Shown in pieces: positions 44,111 to 51,633 of a DNA stretch of 64,000 nt. The notes below the pieces were generated by a model that worked only from the letters and a program-made list of their open reading frames with translations, did no database searches and was not told the DNA's origin. Made by a program: the position numbers and the translations under genes. This DNA comes from Streptomyces sp. NBC_00775. GTDB taxonomy: Bacteria > Actinomycetota > Actinomycetes > Streptomycetales > Streptomycetaceae. Each line of letters opens with the position of its first letter. Within the stretch, counting starts at the first letter, position 1. The stretch covers positions 7,502,001 through 7,566,000 of the forward strand of contig NZ_CP108938.1 in NCBI RefSeq assembly GCF_036347135.1, read 5' to 3'.

Positions 44111-44351
44111 CACCCGCCGCCCCGCGAGGCCGGCTCCAGCAGCGCATCGCGTCATCGCGCGGCCCCGCCGCTCCCGCCGCCCCCGCCGGCCCACGCACGG
44201 CGCGCCGACATCGGCGGCCTGCATCGCCTGGCCCTCGTCTCGCGTTCGCCGGAGCCGTCCTGCTCCTCGTGGGCGCCCGCCTCGACCGATCCCTTTGCGA
44301 CCTCAACCGCCGAACCCCCTTGAACCCCCCGAACCTCCGGAAGGCCTGACC

Positions 44352-44939
44352 ATGGCTGTCACCACGCTCGACCCCCGTACCGCCCTCGTCCTCATCGACC
44401 TGCAGAACGGCATCGTCGGGAACCCGGGCCTCGCCCCGTACCCCGCCGCCGAGGTCGTCACGCGGGCGAGCCGGCTCGCCGACGCCTTCCGTGGCGTGGG
44501 CCTCCCCGTGGTCCTCGTGCGGGTCACCGCCGCCGCCGACGGAGCGGACGCCACGCCCGGCCGGATCGACGGCGGCAGCCGCTCCCGGACCTGGCCGGAG
44601 GGCTGGGACGTCCTCGTCGACGAACTGGCCGGGCACCCCGAGGACATCACTGTGACCAAGCGGAACTGGGGCGCCTTCTACGGCACCGACCTCGACCTGC
44701 AGCTGCGCCGCCGCGGGATCACCCAGATCGTGCTGGCCGGCATCGCCACCAGCATCGGCGTGGAGTCCAGCGCCCGTGCCGCCCACGAACACGGCTACCA
44801 CGTCACCCTGGCCACCGACGCCATGTCCGACATCGACATCGAGACCCACCGCAACAGCGTCGAGCGGATCTTCCCCCGCCTCGGCGAGACCGGCACGACC
44901 GCGGAGATCGTCGAGCTGCTGGCCAAGACCCACGGCTGA
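44352..44939 (+). CDS. isochorismatase-like hydrolase lacking the catalytic cysteine
   Basis: 195 residues, isochorismatase fold: LVLIDLQNG with the catalytic Asp (residue 16), VTKRNWGAF with the Lys (103), and the cis-peptide segment LAGIATSIGVESSARAAHEHGY. In cysteine hydrolases of this family the nucleophile sits where Gly136 is here (TSIGV). The Gly version resembles true isochorismatases, which act without a Cys. The reaction is therefore probably not an amidase/nicotinamidase type. ATG 44352. The 242 bp before it are C-rich with no supported gene. It follows marR and precedes a LysR gene that may regulate it. Confidence 0.88.
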   Translation: MAVTTLDPRTALVLIDLQNGIVGNPGLAPYPAAEVVTRASRLADAFRGVGLPVVLVRVTAAADGADATPGRIDGGSRSRTWPEGWDVLVDELAGHPEDITVTKRNWGAFYGTDLDLQLRRRGITQIVLAGIATSIGVESSARAAHEHGYHVTLATDAMSDIDIETHRNSVERIFPRLGETGTTAEIVELLAKTHG

Positions 44940-44972
44940 GCCCCCACCCCGGTCCCAGTAACTTTGGGCCCC

Positions 44973-45926
44973 GTGACCCTTGATGATCTGCGTGTCTTCG
45001 TCGCCGTCTGCCGGGCCGGGAGCCTCAGTGCCGTGGCCCGGGAGCTGGGCTGCACCCAGTCGGCGGTGAGCCAGCATGTACGGCGGCTGGAGCGGGAGGT
45101 CGGGGTCGGACTCGTCGAGCGGCAGGCGCGGGGCGTCGTGCCGACGCGGGCCGGGCGGGTGCTGGAGCGGGCCGCCGCCGAGGGCATATCCGGGCTCGAC
45201 CTCGCGCTGCGGCGGCTCGACGAGATGGTGCGCGGGGGCGGCGGCGTGGTGCGCGTCGCCACCGGTGGTGCCACCGTGCGGCACTTCATGGCCGACGCGG
45301 TGGTCGACTTCCGGCGGCGGTATCCGCAGGTGACCCTGGAGTTCCAGACCGAGAGCTCCAGCCGGAGCTGTTTCGACGCGCTCGGCGACCACGGGCTCGA
45401 TCTCGCGTGGGTCACCTTCGGGCCACCCGTACGCGGTATCGAGCAGCGGGCCGCCGTCGAACTGCCCTGGGTGCTCGCCGTGCGCGCCGACGACGAACTC
45501 GCGGCCCGCGAGCGTGTCGAGGGGGAGGAGCTGGCCGGGCTGCGGCTCATCGGGCTGCCCGAGAACTCCACCTCGCGGGCCCATCTCGACACCGCCTACC
45601 GGGAGTTGGGCGTGCCGGCCGCCGCCTCCGACACCAGCGTCGCCGACTGGGACACCGCGATCCTGCTCGCCGAACTCGGCCTCGGCCACGCCGTCGTCCC
45701 CGCGCTGCCGACCCTGCGCGGCCCCGGCCACCCCGGCCTGCGCTTCCTCCCGATCCCCGCCCTGCCACCCCTCACCGTCGGCTGGGCGGTACGCCAGTGG
45801 GACGCCCTGTCACCCCCGGCCCGCGCCTTCGCCGACACGGTCACCCACCACTGCCGTACGCAGTCCGGCACCGGCACCGGCACCGGCACTGACGCCGACG
45901 CCGACGCCGAGTTCGTACGAGACTGA
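44973..45926 (+). CDS. LysR family transcriptional regulator
   Basis: 317 residues. N-terminal winged HTH (LDDLRVFVAVCRAGSLSAVARELGCTQSAVSQHVRRLEREVGVGLVER), then a LysR substrate-binding domain. The C-terminus ends in a short repetitive GTGTGTGTDADADAE tail, coded by GGCACC and GACGCC repeats. GTG 44973 directly follows TAACTT, so it may be leaderless. It is convergent with the ketopantoate-reductase-like gene (9-bp gap). Its target may be the isochorismatase-like gene just upstream. Confidence 0.92.
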   Translation: MTLDDLRVFVAVCRAGSLSAVARELGCTQSAVSQHVRRLEREVGVGLVERQARGVVPTRAGRVLERAAAEGISGLDLALRRLDEMVRGGGGVVRVATGGATVRHFMADAVVDFRRRYPQVTLEFQTESSSRSCFDALGDHGLDLAWVTFGPPVRGIEQRAAVELPWVLAVRADDELAARERVEGEELAGLRLIGLPENSTSRAHLDTAYRELGVPAAASDTSVADWDTAILLAELGLGHAVVPALPTLRGPGHPGLRFLPIPALPPLTVGWAVRQWDALSPPARAFADTVTHHCRTQSGTGTGTGTDADADAEFVRD

Positions 45927-45935
45927 AGGCGCAGG

Positions 45936-46844
45936 TCAGTTGTCGGTGGTCCCCGCCAACTCCCGTACCAGCCCGCTCGCGACCGGCACCGGAACCCCGA
46001 ACCGTTCGGCCGCGCGGAGCAACGCCCCGCCGATCGCGTCCAGTTCGAGCGTGCGGCCCGTCTCCGCGTCGCGCTGCATGGAGGACTTGGTGCCGGGCGG
46101 GAAGGCGTCGTAGCGGGCGAGGGCGGCCGCCGGGTCGACGGGGGCTCCGCTCGCACGGCTGACGGCCGCCGTCTCCTCGACCAGTGCCACCAACTCCTCG
46201 CGGTGCAGCGTGCGTACGTTGCCCAGCGGCACCCCGTACCGCGTCGTCAGCAGGGCGAGCGGCGCGAGGAACGACATCTTCGCCCACAGCGTCGCCGCCT
46301 CGTCGTCCTTGACCTGGACGCGTACACCGGCCCACTCCAGGGCTCCGGCGAGCGCGTCGAGCCGTTCGCGGGGCACGGTGTCGCCGGTCAGGTCGACCTC
46401 CGCGAACGGGCTGCCGTGCTCGATCAGCCCCGGCGCCACGCGAGCCGACTCGACCCGGATCACCGCGGGGGCCACCTGCTCGGGGCGGTAGCGCTCGCGG
46501 AGGACGGCCGGGTGTTCGACACCGTTCAGGAACGGTACGACCAGGCCGGCGTCGCCCAGCGCCTTCGTGGGGACGCGCTCCAGGGCCGCGTCGAGCGCTG
46601 TCGCCTTGACCGTGATCAGGCATGCGTCGACGGGTTCGCGCAGCTCGGTGTCCGCCTCCACCCGGGCCGTGAAGTCGCCGAAGTGCTCGCTGCGTACCCG
46701 GATGCCGTCCGCGGCCAGCGCCCGCGCGGTCTCGTCCCCGGCCAGGCAGATCACCCGGTGCCCGGCGCGCGCCAGGAGCGCGGCGAGCAGACCGCCGACA
46801 CCGCCCGGGCCCAGTACCGCCACCGTGAGCCGGTCATTCGCCAT
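45936..46844 (-). CDS. ketopantoate reductase family protein
   Basis: 302 residues. Rossmann start TVAVLGPGGVGGLLAALLARAGHRVICL (GxGxxG) and the domain pattern of PanE/ApbA: CLITVKATALDAAL, then NGVEHPAVLRERY, the Lys/Glu substrate region KMSFLAPLALLTTRYGVPLG, and PPGTKSSMQRDAETGRTLELDAIGG (SSMxxDxxxGRxxExDxI signature). NADPH-dependent reduction of 2-dehydropantoate in pantothenate synthesis is the family prototype; many paralogues have other substrates. ATG 46844 with GAGG upstream. Possibly in one transcript with the MBL gene upstream (gap 146 bp). Confidence 0.9.
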   Translation of the reverse strand: MANDRLTVAVLGPGGVGGLLAALLARAGHRVICLAGDETARALAADGIRVRSEHFGDFTARVEADTELREPVDACLITVKATALDAALERVPTKALGDAGLVVPFLNGVEHPAVLRERYRPEQVAPAVIRVESARVAPGLIEHGSPFAEVDLTGDTVPRERLDALAGALEWAGVRVQVKDDEAATLWAKMSFLAPLALLTTRYGVPLGNVRTLHREELVALVEETAAVSRASGAPVDPAAALARYDAFPPGTKSSMQRDAETGRTLELDAIGGALLRAAERFGVPVPVASGLVRELAGTTDN

Positions 46845-46990
46845 GATTCCTCGCTTCTCGCCGCCGGAGCCCCCGAACGAGGGCCCGGCGATGATCACAA
46901 GGGGCGGACATCCGAGTCAATCCTCGGAAGAGCTTGCCCAACCCCAAGGAAATACTGGGGTGATGAGGGAGTTGAGGCGGTGAGAAGGAG

Positions 46991-47764
46991 TTACGGCAGC
47001 TGTACGGAAGCCCCCGGCTCCAGCAGGTGCAGCCGGTCCGTGAGCCCGGCCTCCGCGAAGGCCTTCGTCAGCGTGGAGCCGTCCTGGGTGAAGTGGCCCC
47101 AGTGCTCGAAGTGCAGCGGCACGACATGGCCGGCGCCGAGAATCTCGGCCGCGCGCGCCGCGTCGTCGCTCGTCAGGGTCAGCGGGGCGTCCGGCACCAG
47201 CGGCGTGCGGGCAGCGCCCGCGAACAGCACGGCCACGTCGAACGGACCCTCCCGGCCGGCGATGTCACGTACGACGTCCAGGGAGGCGTTGTCGCCGCTC
47301 ACGTACACCTTGGGCAGCCCGTCCCCGGACAGCACGAAGCCGGTCACCTCACCCACGATCGGCTCCGAGCCGTCGGGGCCGTGCTGCGCGGGCACGGCAG
47401 TCACCCGCAGCACGCCGCCGTCGGGGCGCGGCAGCTCGACGTGCTCCCAGGAGGGCAGCGCCCGCACCGGCGCGCCGATACGGTCGTACGCCGATGCCGT
47501 CGACAGGGTCACGGGGGCGCCCGCGAGATACGTACGCCCCGACGTGTCGAGGTTGTCCGGGTGCTGGTCGTGCGAGAGCAGGACGGCGTCGACCACGCCG
47601 ATCTCCGCGGCCTGGAGCGCGGGTCCGGCCGTCTTCACCAGCTTGCGGGCGCCGATGGGGTAGTCGCCGGGAGCGTCGAAGGTCGGGTCGGTGAGCAGGC
47701 GTACCCCGCCGAGCTCGATGACGGCCGTCGGACCGCCGACGTAAGTGATCTTCACAGTGGTCAT
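46991..47764 (-). CDS. MBL-fold metal-dependent hydrolase, UlaG-like
   Basis: 257 residues. Starts MTTVKITYVGGPTAVIELGGVRLLTDPTFD, the usual opening of UlaG-type metallo-beta-lactamase folds. The metal motif reads LLSHDQHPDNLD (HxxHxDN variant of HxHxDH). Further metal ligands lie in AVPAQHGPDG, YVSGDNASL and the final HVVPLHFEHWGHF. The changed first motif is seen in this subgroup and need not mean loss of activity. Substrate unknown. Confidence 0.9.
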   Translation of the reverse strand: MTTVKITYVGGPTAVIELGGVRLLTDPTFDAPGDYPIGARKLVKTAGPALQAAEIGVVDAVLLSHDQHPDNLDTSGRTYLAGAPVTLSTASAYDRIGAPVRALPSWEHVELPRPDGGVLRVTAVPAQHGPDGSEPIVGEVTGFVLSGDGLPKVYVSGDNASLDVVRDIAGREGPFDVAVLFAGAARTPLVPDAPLTLTSDDAARAAEILGAGHVVPLHFEHWGHFTQDGSTLTKAFAEAGLTDRLHLLEPGASVQLP

Positions 47765-47810
47765 GCTCTGCACAATCGGCGGATGCGCGGCCCTATTCCC
47801 GGTTCGATTC

Positions 47811-47854
47811 CCGGTCCTCTGCCGGTCCTCTGCCGGTCCTATTCCGGTCCAATT
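47811..47854. repeat. four 11-bp tandem repeats
   Basis: CCGGTCCTCTG, CCGGTCCTCTG, CCGGTCCTATT, CCGGTCCAATT in exact 11-bp phase, in the divergent gap between the MBL and DUF2277 genes. Confidence 0.8.
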
Positions 47855-47893
47855 CCCGGGCCAGGACGGCGGCGGACGCGCGAGACTGGACGT

Positions 47894-48118
47894 ATGTGCC
47901 GCAGTATCAAGACGCTCCGACCGCCCGCGATCCCCGACGAGGCCACCGAGGAGGAGATCCGCGCCGCCGCTCTCCAGTACGTCCGCAAAGTGTCGGGCTT
48001 CCGGGCCCCCGCCGCCCACAACCGCGAGGTCTTCGACCAGGCGGTGGAGGCGATCGCGGAGGCCACGGCCGAACTGCTGGGCGGCCTGGAGGTACGCGGG
48101 GCCGCGCAGCGCGCCTAA
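47894..48118 (+). CDS. DUF2277 family small protein
   Basis: 74 residues, MCRSIKTLRPPAIPDEATEEEIRAAALQYVRKVSGFRAPAAHNREVFDQAVEAIAEAT. It matches the whole DUF2277 pattern, including the invariant MCRSIKTLR start and YVRKVSGF core. Cytosolic, function unknown. ATG 47894 is fixed by the conserved first residues. The stop overlaps the end of the convergent DedA-like gene by 4 bp. Confidence 0.93.
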   Translation: MCRSIKTLRPPAIPDEATEEEIRAAALQYVRKVSGFRAPAAHNREVFDQAVEAIAEATAELLGGLEVRGAAQRA

Positions 48119-48738
48119 GCCTGGTTGGCCGACTCCTGGACCGCCGGTCGGCGCATCAGGAACGCCGCTCCCGTGCCCGCCGCCAGCAGCGCGCCGAACG
48201 ACACCCCCGTGGCGAGCCAGGTCGCGCCCAGCCACTGGCCGCCGAAGTAGCCGAGGGCGACGCTGTACACGGCCCAGATCAGGCCCGCGAGGATGGACCA
48301 GGGCAGGAACTCGCGGACGCGGCGGTGGGCCGCGCCGGCGCCGAGCGAGACGACCGAGCGGCCGGCCGGGGCGAAGCGGGCGAGGACGACCAGGGCGCCG
48401 CCGCCGCGCGAGAGGGCCACGCCGAGACGTTCCTGCGCGCTGGTCAGGCGGCGGGAGCGGGCGATGGCGCGGTCCAGACGCTCGCCGCCGCGCCAGGCCA
48501 GGCGGTACGCCACCAGGTCGCCGAGGACGGAGGCGGTGGCGGCGCAGAGGGTGAGCATCAGGATGTCGGGCACGGCGTGCTCGACGGCGCCGGTGGCGGA
48601 GCCCGCCGCGGCCGTGGCCGCCGTGATGACCAGGACGCCGCTCGGCAGGACCGGCAGGAACACATCAAGAAGAACGGACACGGCCACCGCCGCGTAGATC
48701 CATGGGCTGCCCGTCAGCGACCCCACACTCTCCAGCAC
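48115..48738 (-). CDS. DedA/VTT-domain membrane protein
   Basis: 207 residues. Reentrant/TM pattern of the DedA (SNARE-associated) family: WIYAAVAVSVLLDVFLPVLPSGVLVITAA, LGDLVAYRLAWRGGERLDRA, VLARFAPAGRSVVSLGAGAAHRRVREFLPWSILAGLIWAVYSVALGYFGG. The conserved RFxPxGR motif is present. DedA proteins of this kind move polyprenyl or phospholipid carriers across the membrane. GTG 48738 has GGGGAG at 7 nt; longer frames upstream are not natural. Confidence 0.9.
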   Translation of the reverse strand: MLESVGSLTGSPWIYAAVAVSVLLDVFLPVLPSGVLVITAATAAAGSATGAVEHAVPDILMLTLCAATASVLGDLVAYRLAWRGGERLDRAIARSRRLTSAQERLGVALSRGGGALVVLARFAPAGRSVVSLGAGAAHRRVREFLPWSILAGLIWAVYSVALGYFGGQWLGATWLATGVSFGALLAAGTGAAFLMRRPAVQESANQA

Positions 48739-48921
48739 CGAAACACTCCCCTGAAATCCCCCGTAGGCACGACCACGCCGCGATGTCGCGGGGAGCGGCA
48801 GGGACGGCCTGTAACAGCCATACAGCGTACGCGGCGGGTGTGACAGGAGATCCACGGGGGGCTCATGTGTCTTTCACATCACGTTCATTCAGCCACACCT
48901 GGGCACGGTGTACGGCAGCAC

Positions 48922-48960
48922 GACAGCGCCCGCCCCCTGCGCGAGGGGGCGGGCGCTGTC
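48922..48960. terminator. terminator after the DoxX gene
   Basis: 16-bp perfect stem 48922-48937/48945-48960, 7-nt loop, just beyond the stop at 48973. Confidence 0.88.
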
Positions 48961-48972
48961 GGGGCCGAGGGA

Positions 48973-49428
48973 TCAGACCGCGACGGGCTCGGAGGCCCGC
49001 TTGTCCTCGGTGGCCGGGGCCGTGCGGCCGGCGAGCAGCTGGTCGAGGCCGAGCGCGCCGGAGCCGGTGAAGACGAGCAGGAGCATGGTCCAGCAGAACA
49101 GCACGGAGAGCTCGCCGCCGTTCTGGATCGGCCACAGGGCCATCGACTGGTGCACGTCGAAGTACGCGTACGCCATCGAGCCCGACGCGATGAACGCCGC
49201 GGCACGGGTGCCGAGGCCGAGCAGCACGAGGGCGCCGGCGACGAGCTGGATCACGGCCGCGTACCAGCCGGGCCAGGTGCCGGCGGCGATGGTGCCGCCG
49301 TTGGTGCCCGCGGCGCCGCCGAGCACGCCGAAGAGGGAAGCGGCGCCGTGCACGGCGAAGAGCAGGCCGACGACGATGCGGAACAGGCCGATGGCGTAGG
49401 GCTGGGCGCTGTTGAGGCGTCCGGTCAT
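48973..49428 (-). CDS. DoxX family membrane protein
   Basis: 151 residues with four membrane segments. IGLFRIVVGLLFAVHGAASLFGVLGG is the DoxX opening, followed by WPGWYAAVIQLVAGALVLLGLGTRAAAFIASGSMAYAYFDVH and GGELSVLFCWTMLLLVFTGSGALGLDQLL. DoxX-like proteins take part in membrane redox or thiol-oxidative stress complexes in actinobacteria. ATG 49428 with GGAG. An iron-box-like sequence lies 72-90 bp upstream, so expression may depend on iron through a DmdR/DtxR repressor. Confidence 0.92.
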   Translation of the reverse strand: MTGRLNSAQPYAIGLFRIVVGLLFAVHGAASLFGVLGGAAGTNGGTIAAGTWPGWYAAVIQLVAGALVLLGLGTRAAAFIASGSMAYAYFDVHQSMALWPIQNGGELSVLFCWTMLLLVFTGSGALGLDQLLAGRTAPATEDKRASEPVAV

Positions 49429-49499
49429 GGGGGGTGACTCCTTCGGTCGGGTCCGGTCCGTGGGGGACCGGATCGTGGGGACGGAACCGAGTGAGTCAT

Positions 49500-49518
49500 C
49501 AACGTTAGGCGAACCTAA
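49500..49518 (-). promoter_or_regulatory. iron box (DmdR/DtxR-type operator) candidate
   Basis: The 19-mer ending TTAGGCGAACCTAA matches the actinobacterial iron-box consensus at 15 of 19 positions. It overlaps the stop codon of the FAD gene and lies in the promoter region of doxX. Confidence 0.6.
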
Positions 49519-51473
49519 TCAATACTTGCAAGTTCAACATTCGGCCATGGGTCTGATTCCGCTTGCGGTTCCGTTTGTGCCATCGCCGCACGTAGCGCGG
49601 CCCGCGCCACCGCGTCGGCATCCGAAAGCGTGACCGAATCCACTCCCGGCCTGGCCCCGGCCGCGGTCACCCAGTGCACGCCCTCCGTGGGCACCCCGAA
49701 CGCGAACCGCCGTGCGTGCGAACGGCCTTGACGGTCGATCAGACGATAAGGGCGCGGTGTTACGTCCAGTCCTCCGGTTTCGTAACCGTCGACGGTGTGC
49801 GGGCGGCACTGGCCCGTCTTCAGCAGCCGGCCGAGGAGTTCGTCGGCGGTCCTTCGCACATCCGGTTCCGGTAGCCGCGCTTCCACGAGCGTCGTCGTTC
49901 GTACGACCGAACCCGGCACGTCGGGGGAGTGCGCGACCCAGGCCCCGTCCTCCGCCCGCACCTCAAGACGTGGACCGAGGACGTCCAGGACGCCCGCCTC
50001 GATCAGCGCGACCATCTCCTCGACGCGCCGCCGGGGCGGGCCGATGGAGAGGAAGGCGTTCAGCGGCGTATACCAACGGTCCAGGTGGGCCCGGCGCGAA
50101 TCGCCCGACAGCCCGCCGTGGTCCACGATTCTCCGCAGCTCGTTGCGCAGATCGCGCAGCACGTCGAGGGCGGCCTTCAGCGGTCCCTCGACATTTCCGA
50201 GCGAGGCCTGCTCGGCGTCCTCGCGCAGCCGGCCGAGCAGCCACGTCCGCCAGGCGCCGGGGCCGGTGAAGGAGTGCCCGGCGTACGGGCGTGACATGCG
50301 GTCCCAGGACCAGCGGTCGGCGGGCGCGATACCGAACTCGTCGAGGAGGGCGGCCTCTTGGGGGCCGTGGTGCGGGACGGCGAGGAAGCGGTCCCTGAAA
50401 TCCCTGGGATCACTGAGGTCACTCAAATCCGAGTCACACCTCAACAGCCCCTCGTAGTAAACCGTTTCCACCTCCTTGGCGACCAACGGCCATATCTCGC
50501 GCAGGAAGTCGGGCGCGTCACCGGAGTCCGCGCGCTTGCGGAAGCCGGAGATCGCGTCGTCGGTGAGGACGAGCGGGGTGTGACGGCCGTACGGGCCCTT
50601 CGCGTTGTCGCCGCGCGCCTGGTACGGGATGCCGCGGCGCGAACCGGCGTACAACCGGGGTTCCTTGCCCGAGGGCAGATAGCGCAGGCCCTCGTCGGCC
50701 TGGACGAAACGGCCGCCGCGACCCGTGGTCAGCAGGGCCATGTGGTCGAAGAAGTTGAGGCCCAGACCGCGCAGCAGCACCGGTTCGCCGGGGGCGAGCG
50801 GGGAGAGATCGACGTCGGCCGGGTTGGCGGGCGGGATGTGACGCAGGCCGTGCCGCTCGGCGTACGCGGCCAGGCGCTGCTCCGCGGGGTCCGCGAGCAC
50901 CGGCAGATGGCCCTGCGCGAGGACCACGGCGGCGAGCCCCGACAGGGTGCGGCCGGTGGAGAGGGTGAGGGTCTGGCGGCCGTCGGACGCGTCGTCGAGC
51001 CGTATCGCGCGGGCGGTGTGCACCTCGACCCGCACCGCTTCCGGCGCCGCGCGCACCGCCTCGCGGAAGACCCACTCCAGATAGCGGCCGTACTGGGCCC
51101 GGGTCGGATAGTCGTCGGGGCCCAACTCGCCGTCCGCCCAGGCGTGCAGGCTCGGCCCCGGACATATCGGCCCCGAGCAGTCCACGCTCTCGTCGGTGAA
51201 GAGGGTCACCTGCGAGGCCACGGTGTTCATCAGCAGATGCGGGGACTGCGCGGTGCGCCAGACGCGGCCGGGCCCGGGCGGCGCCGGATCGACGACGTGC
51301 ACCGTCAGCCGTGCGCCCGGCGCGAGAAGCTCCGGTGCGGACGCGCAGAGGCGTTCCAGCACGCTGGTGCCGCGCGGGCCCGCGCCGACGAGGGCGACGG
51401 AGACATGGGTGGTCCCGGGCGAGGGGGAAGGCGCTGCGGACAAAGGTATGACTCCCGGGCGTGTGGGGCGCAT
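49515..51473 (-). CDS. FAD/NAD(P)-binding protein (NAD_binding_9 type)
   Basis: 652 residues. N-terminal dinucleotide fold VSVALVGAGPRGTSVLERLCA (GxGxxG variant), then LTVHVVDPAPPGPGRVWRTAQSPHLLMNTVASQVTLF, the signature of large actinobacterial FAD-NAD(P)-binding proteins. ERHGLRHIPPANPADVDLSPLAPGEPVLLRGLGLNFFDHMALLTTGRGG follows. It is probably a flavin monooxygenase-like oxidoreductase. Start ATG 51473 lacks a clear ribosome site. Its 3' end overlaps the iron-box candidate of the next gene, doxX, so the two may be separately transcribed. Substrate unknown. Confidence 0.88.
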   Translation of the reverse strand: MRPTRPGVIPLSAAPSPSPGTTHVSVALVGAGPRGTSVLERLCASAPELLAPGARLTVHVVDPAPPGPGRVWRTAQSPHLLMNTVASQVTLFTDESVDCSGPICPGPSLHAWADGELGPDDYPTRAQYGRYLEWVFREAVRAAPEAVRVEVHTARAIRLDDASDGRQTLTLSTGRTLSGLAAVVLAQGHLPVLADPAEQRLAAYAERHGLRHIPPANPADVDLSPLAPGEPVLLRGLGLNFFDHMALLTTGRGGRFVQADEGLRYLPSGKEPRLYAGSRRGIPYQARGDNAKGPYGRHTPLVLTDDAISGFRKRADSGDAPDFLREIWPLVAKEVETVYYEGLLRCDSDLSDLSDPRDFRDRFLAVPHHGPQEAALLDEFGIAPADRWSWDRMSRPYAGHSFTGPGAWRTWLLGRLREDAEQASLGNVEGPLKAALDVLRDLRNELRRIVDHGGLSGDSRRAHLDRWYTPLNAFLSIGPPRRRVEEMVALIEAGVLDVLGPRLEVRAEDGAWVAHSPDVPGSVVRTTTLVEARLPEPDVRRTADELLGRLLKTGQCRPHTVDGYETGGLDVTPRPYRLIDRQGRSHARRFAFGVPTEGVHWVTAAGARPGVDSVTLSDADAVARAALRAAMAQTEPQAESDPWPNVELASID

Positions 51474-51633
51474 GGCAGCAAAACGCCCGCTGGAAGCGGA
51501 CGGTCCGCATCATCATGCCGTCGTACGGTGCGGGAGCCGAGCCCCGGAGCGGATGATCGGCGCCGGGTGTGGGATGCGTCACGAGCATCAGGGGCAACGC
51601 GGGCAACGCCCGCAACAACCGTACAGAATCGGC

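Noticed and set aside
44111..44351. A small gene between marR and the isochorismatase-like gene (LAFAGAVLLLVGARLD segment)
   Set aside because: The short hydrophobic stretch resembles an MFS C-terminus, but there is no start, ribosome site or length to support a gene; at most a relic.
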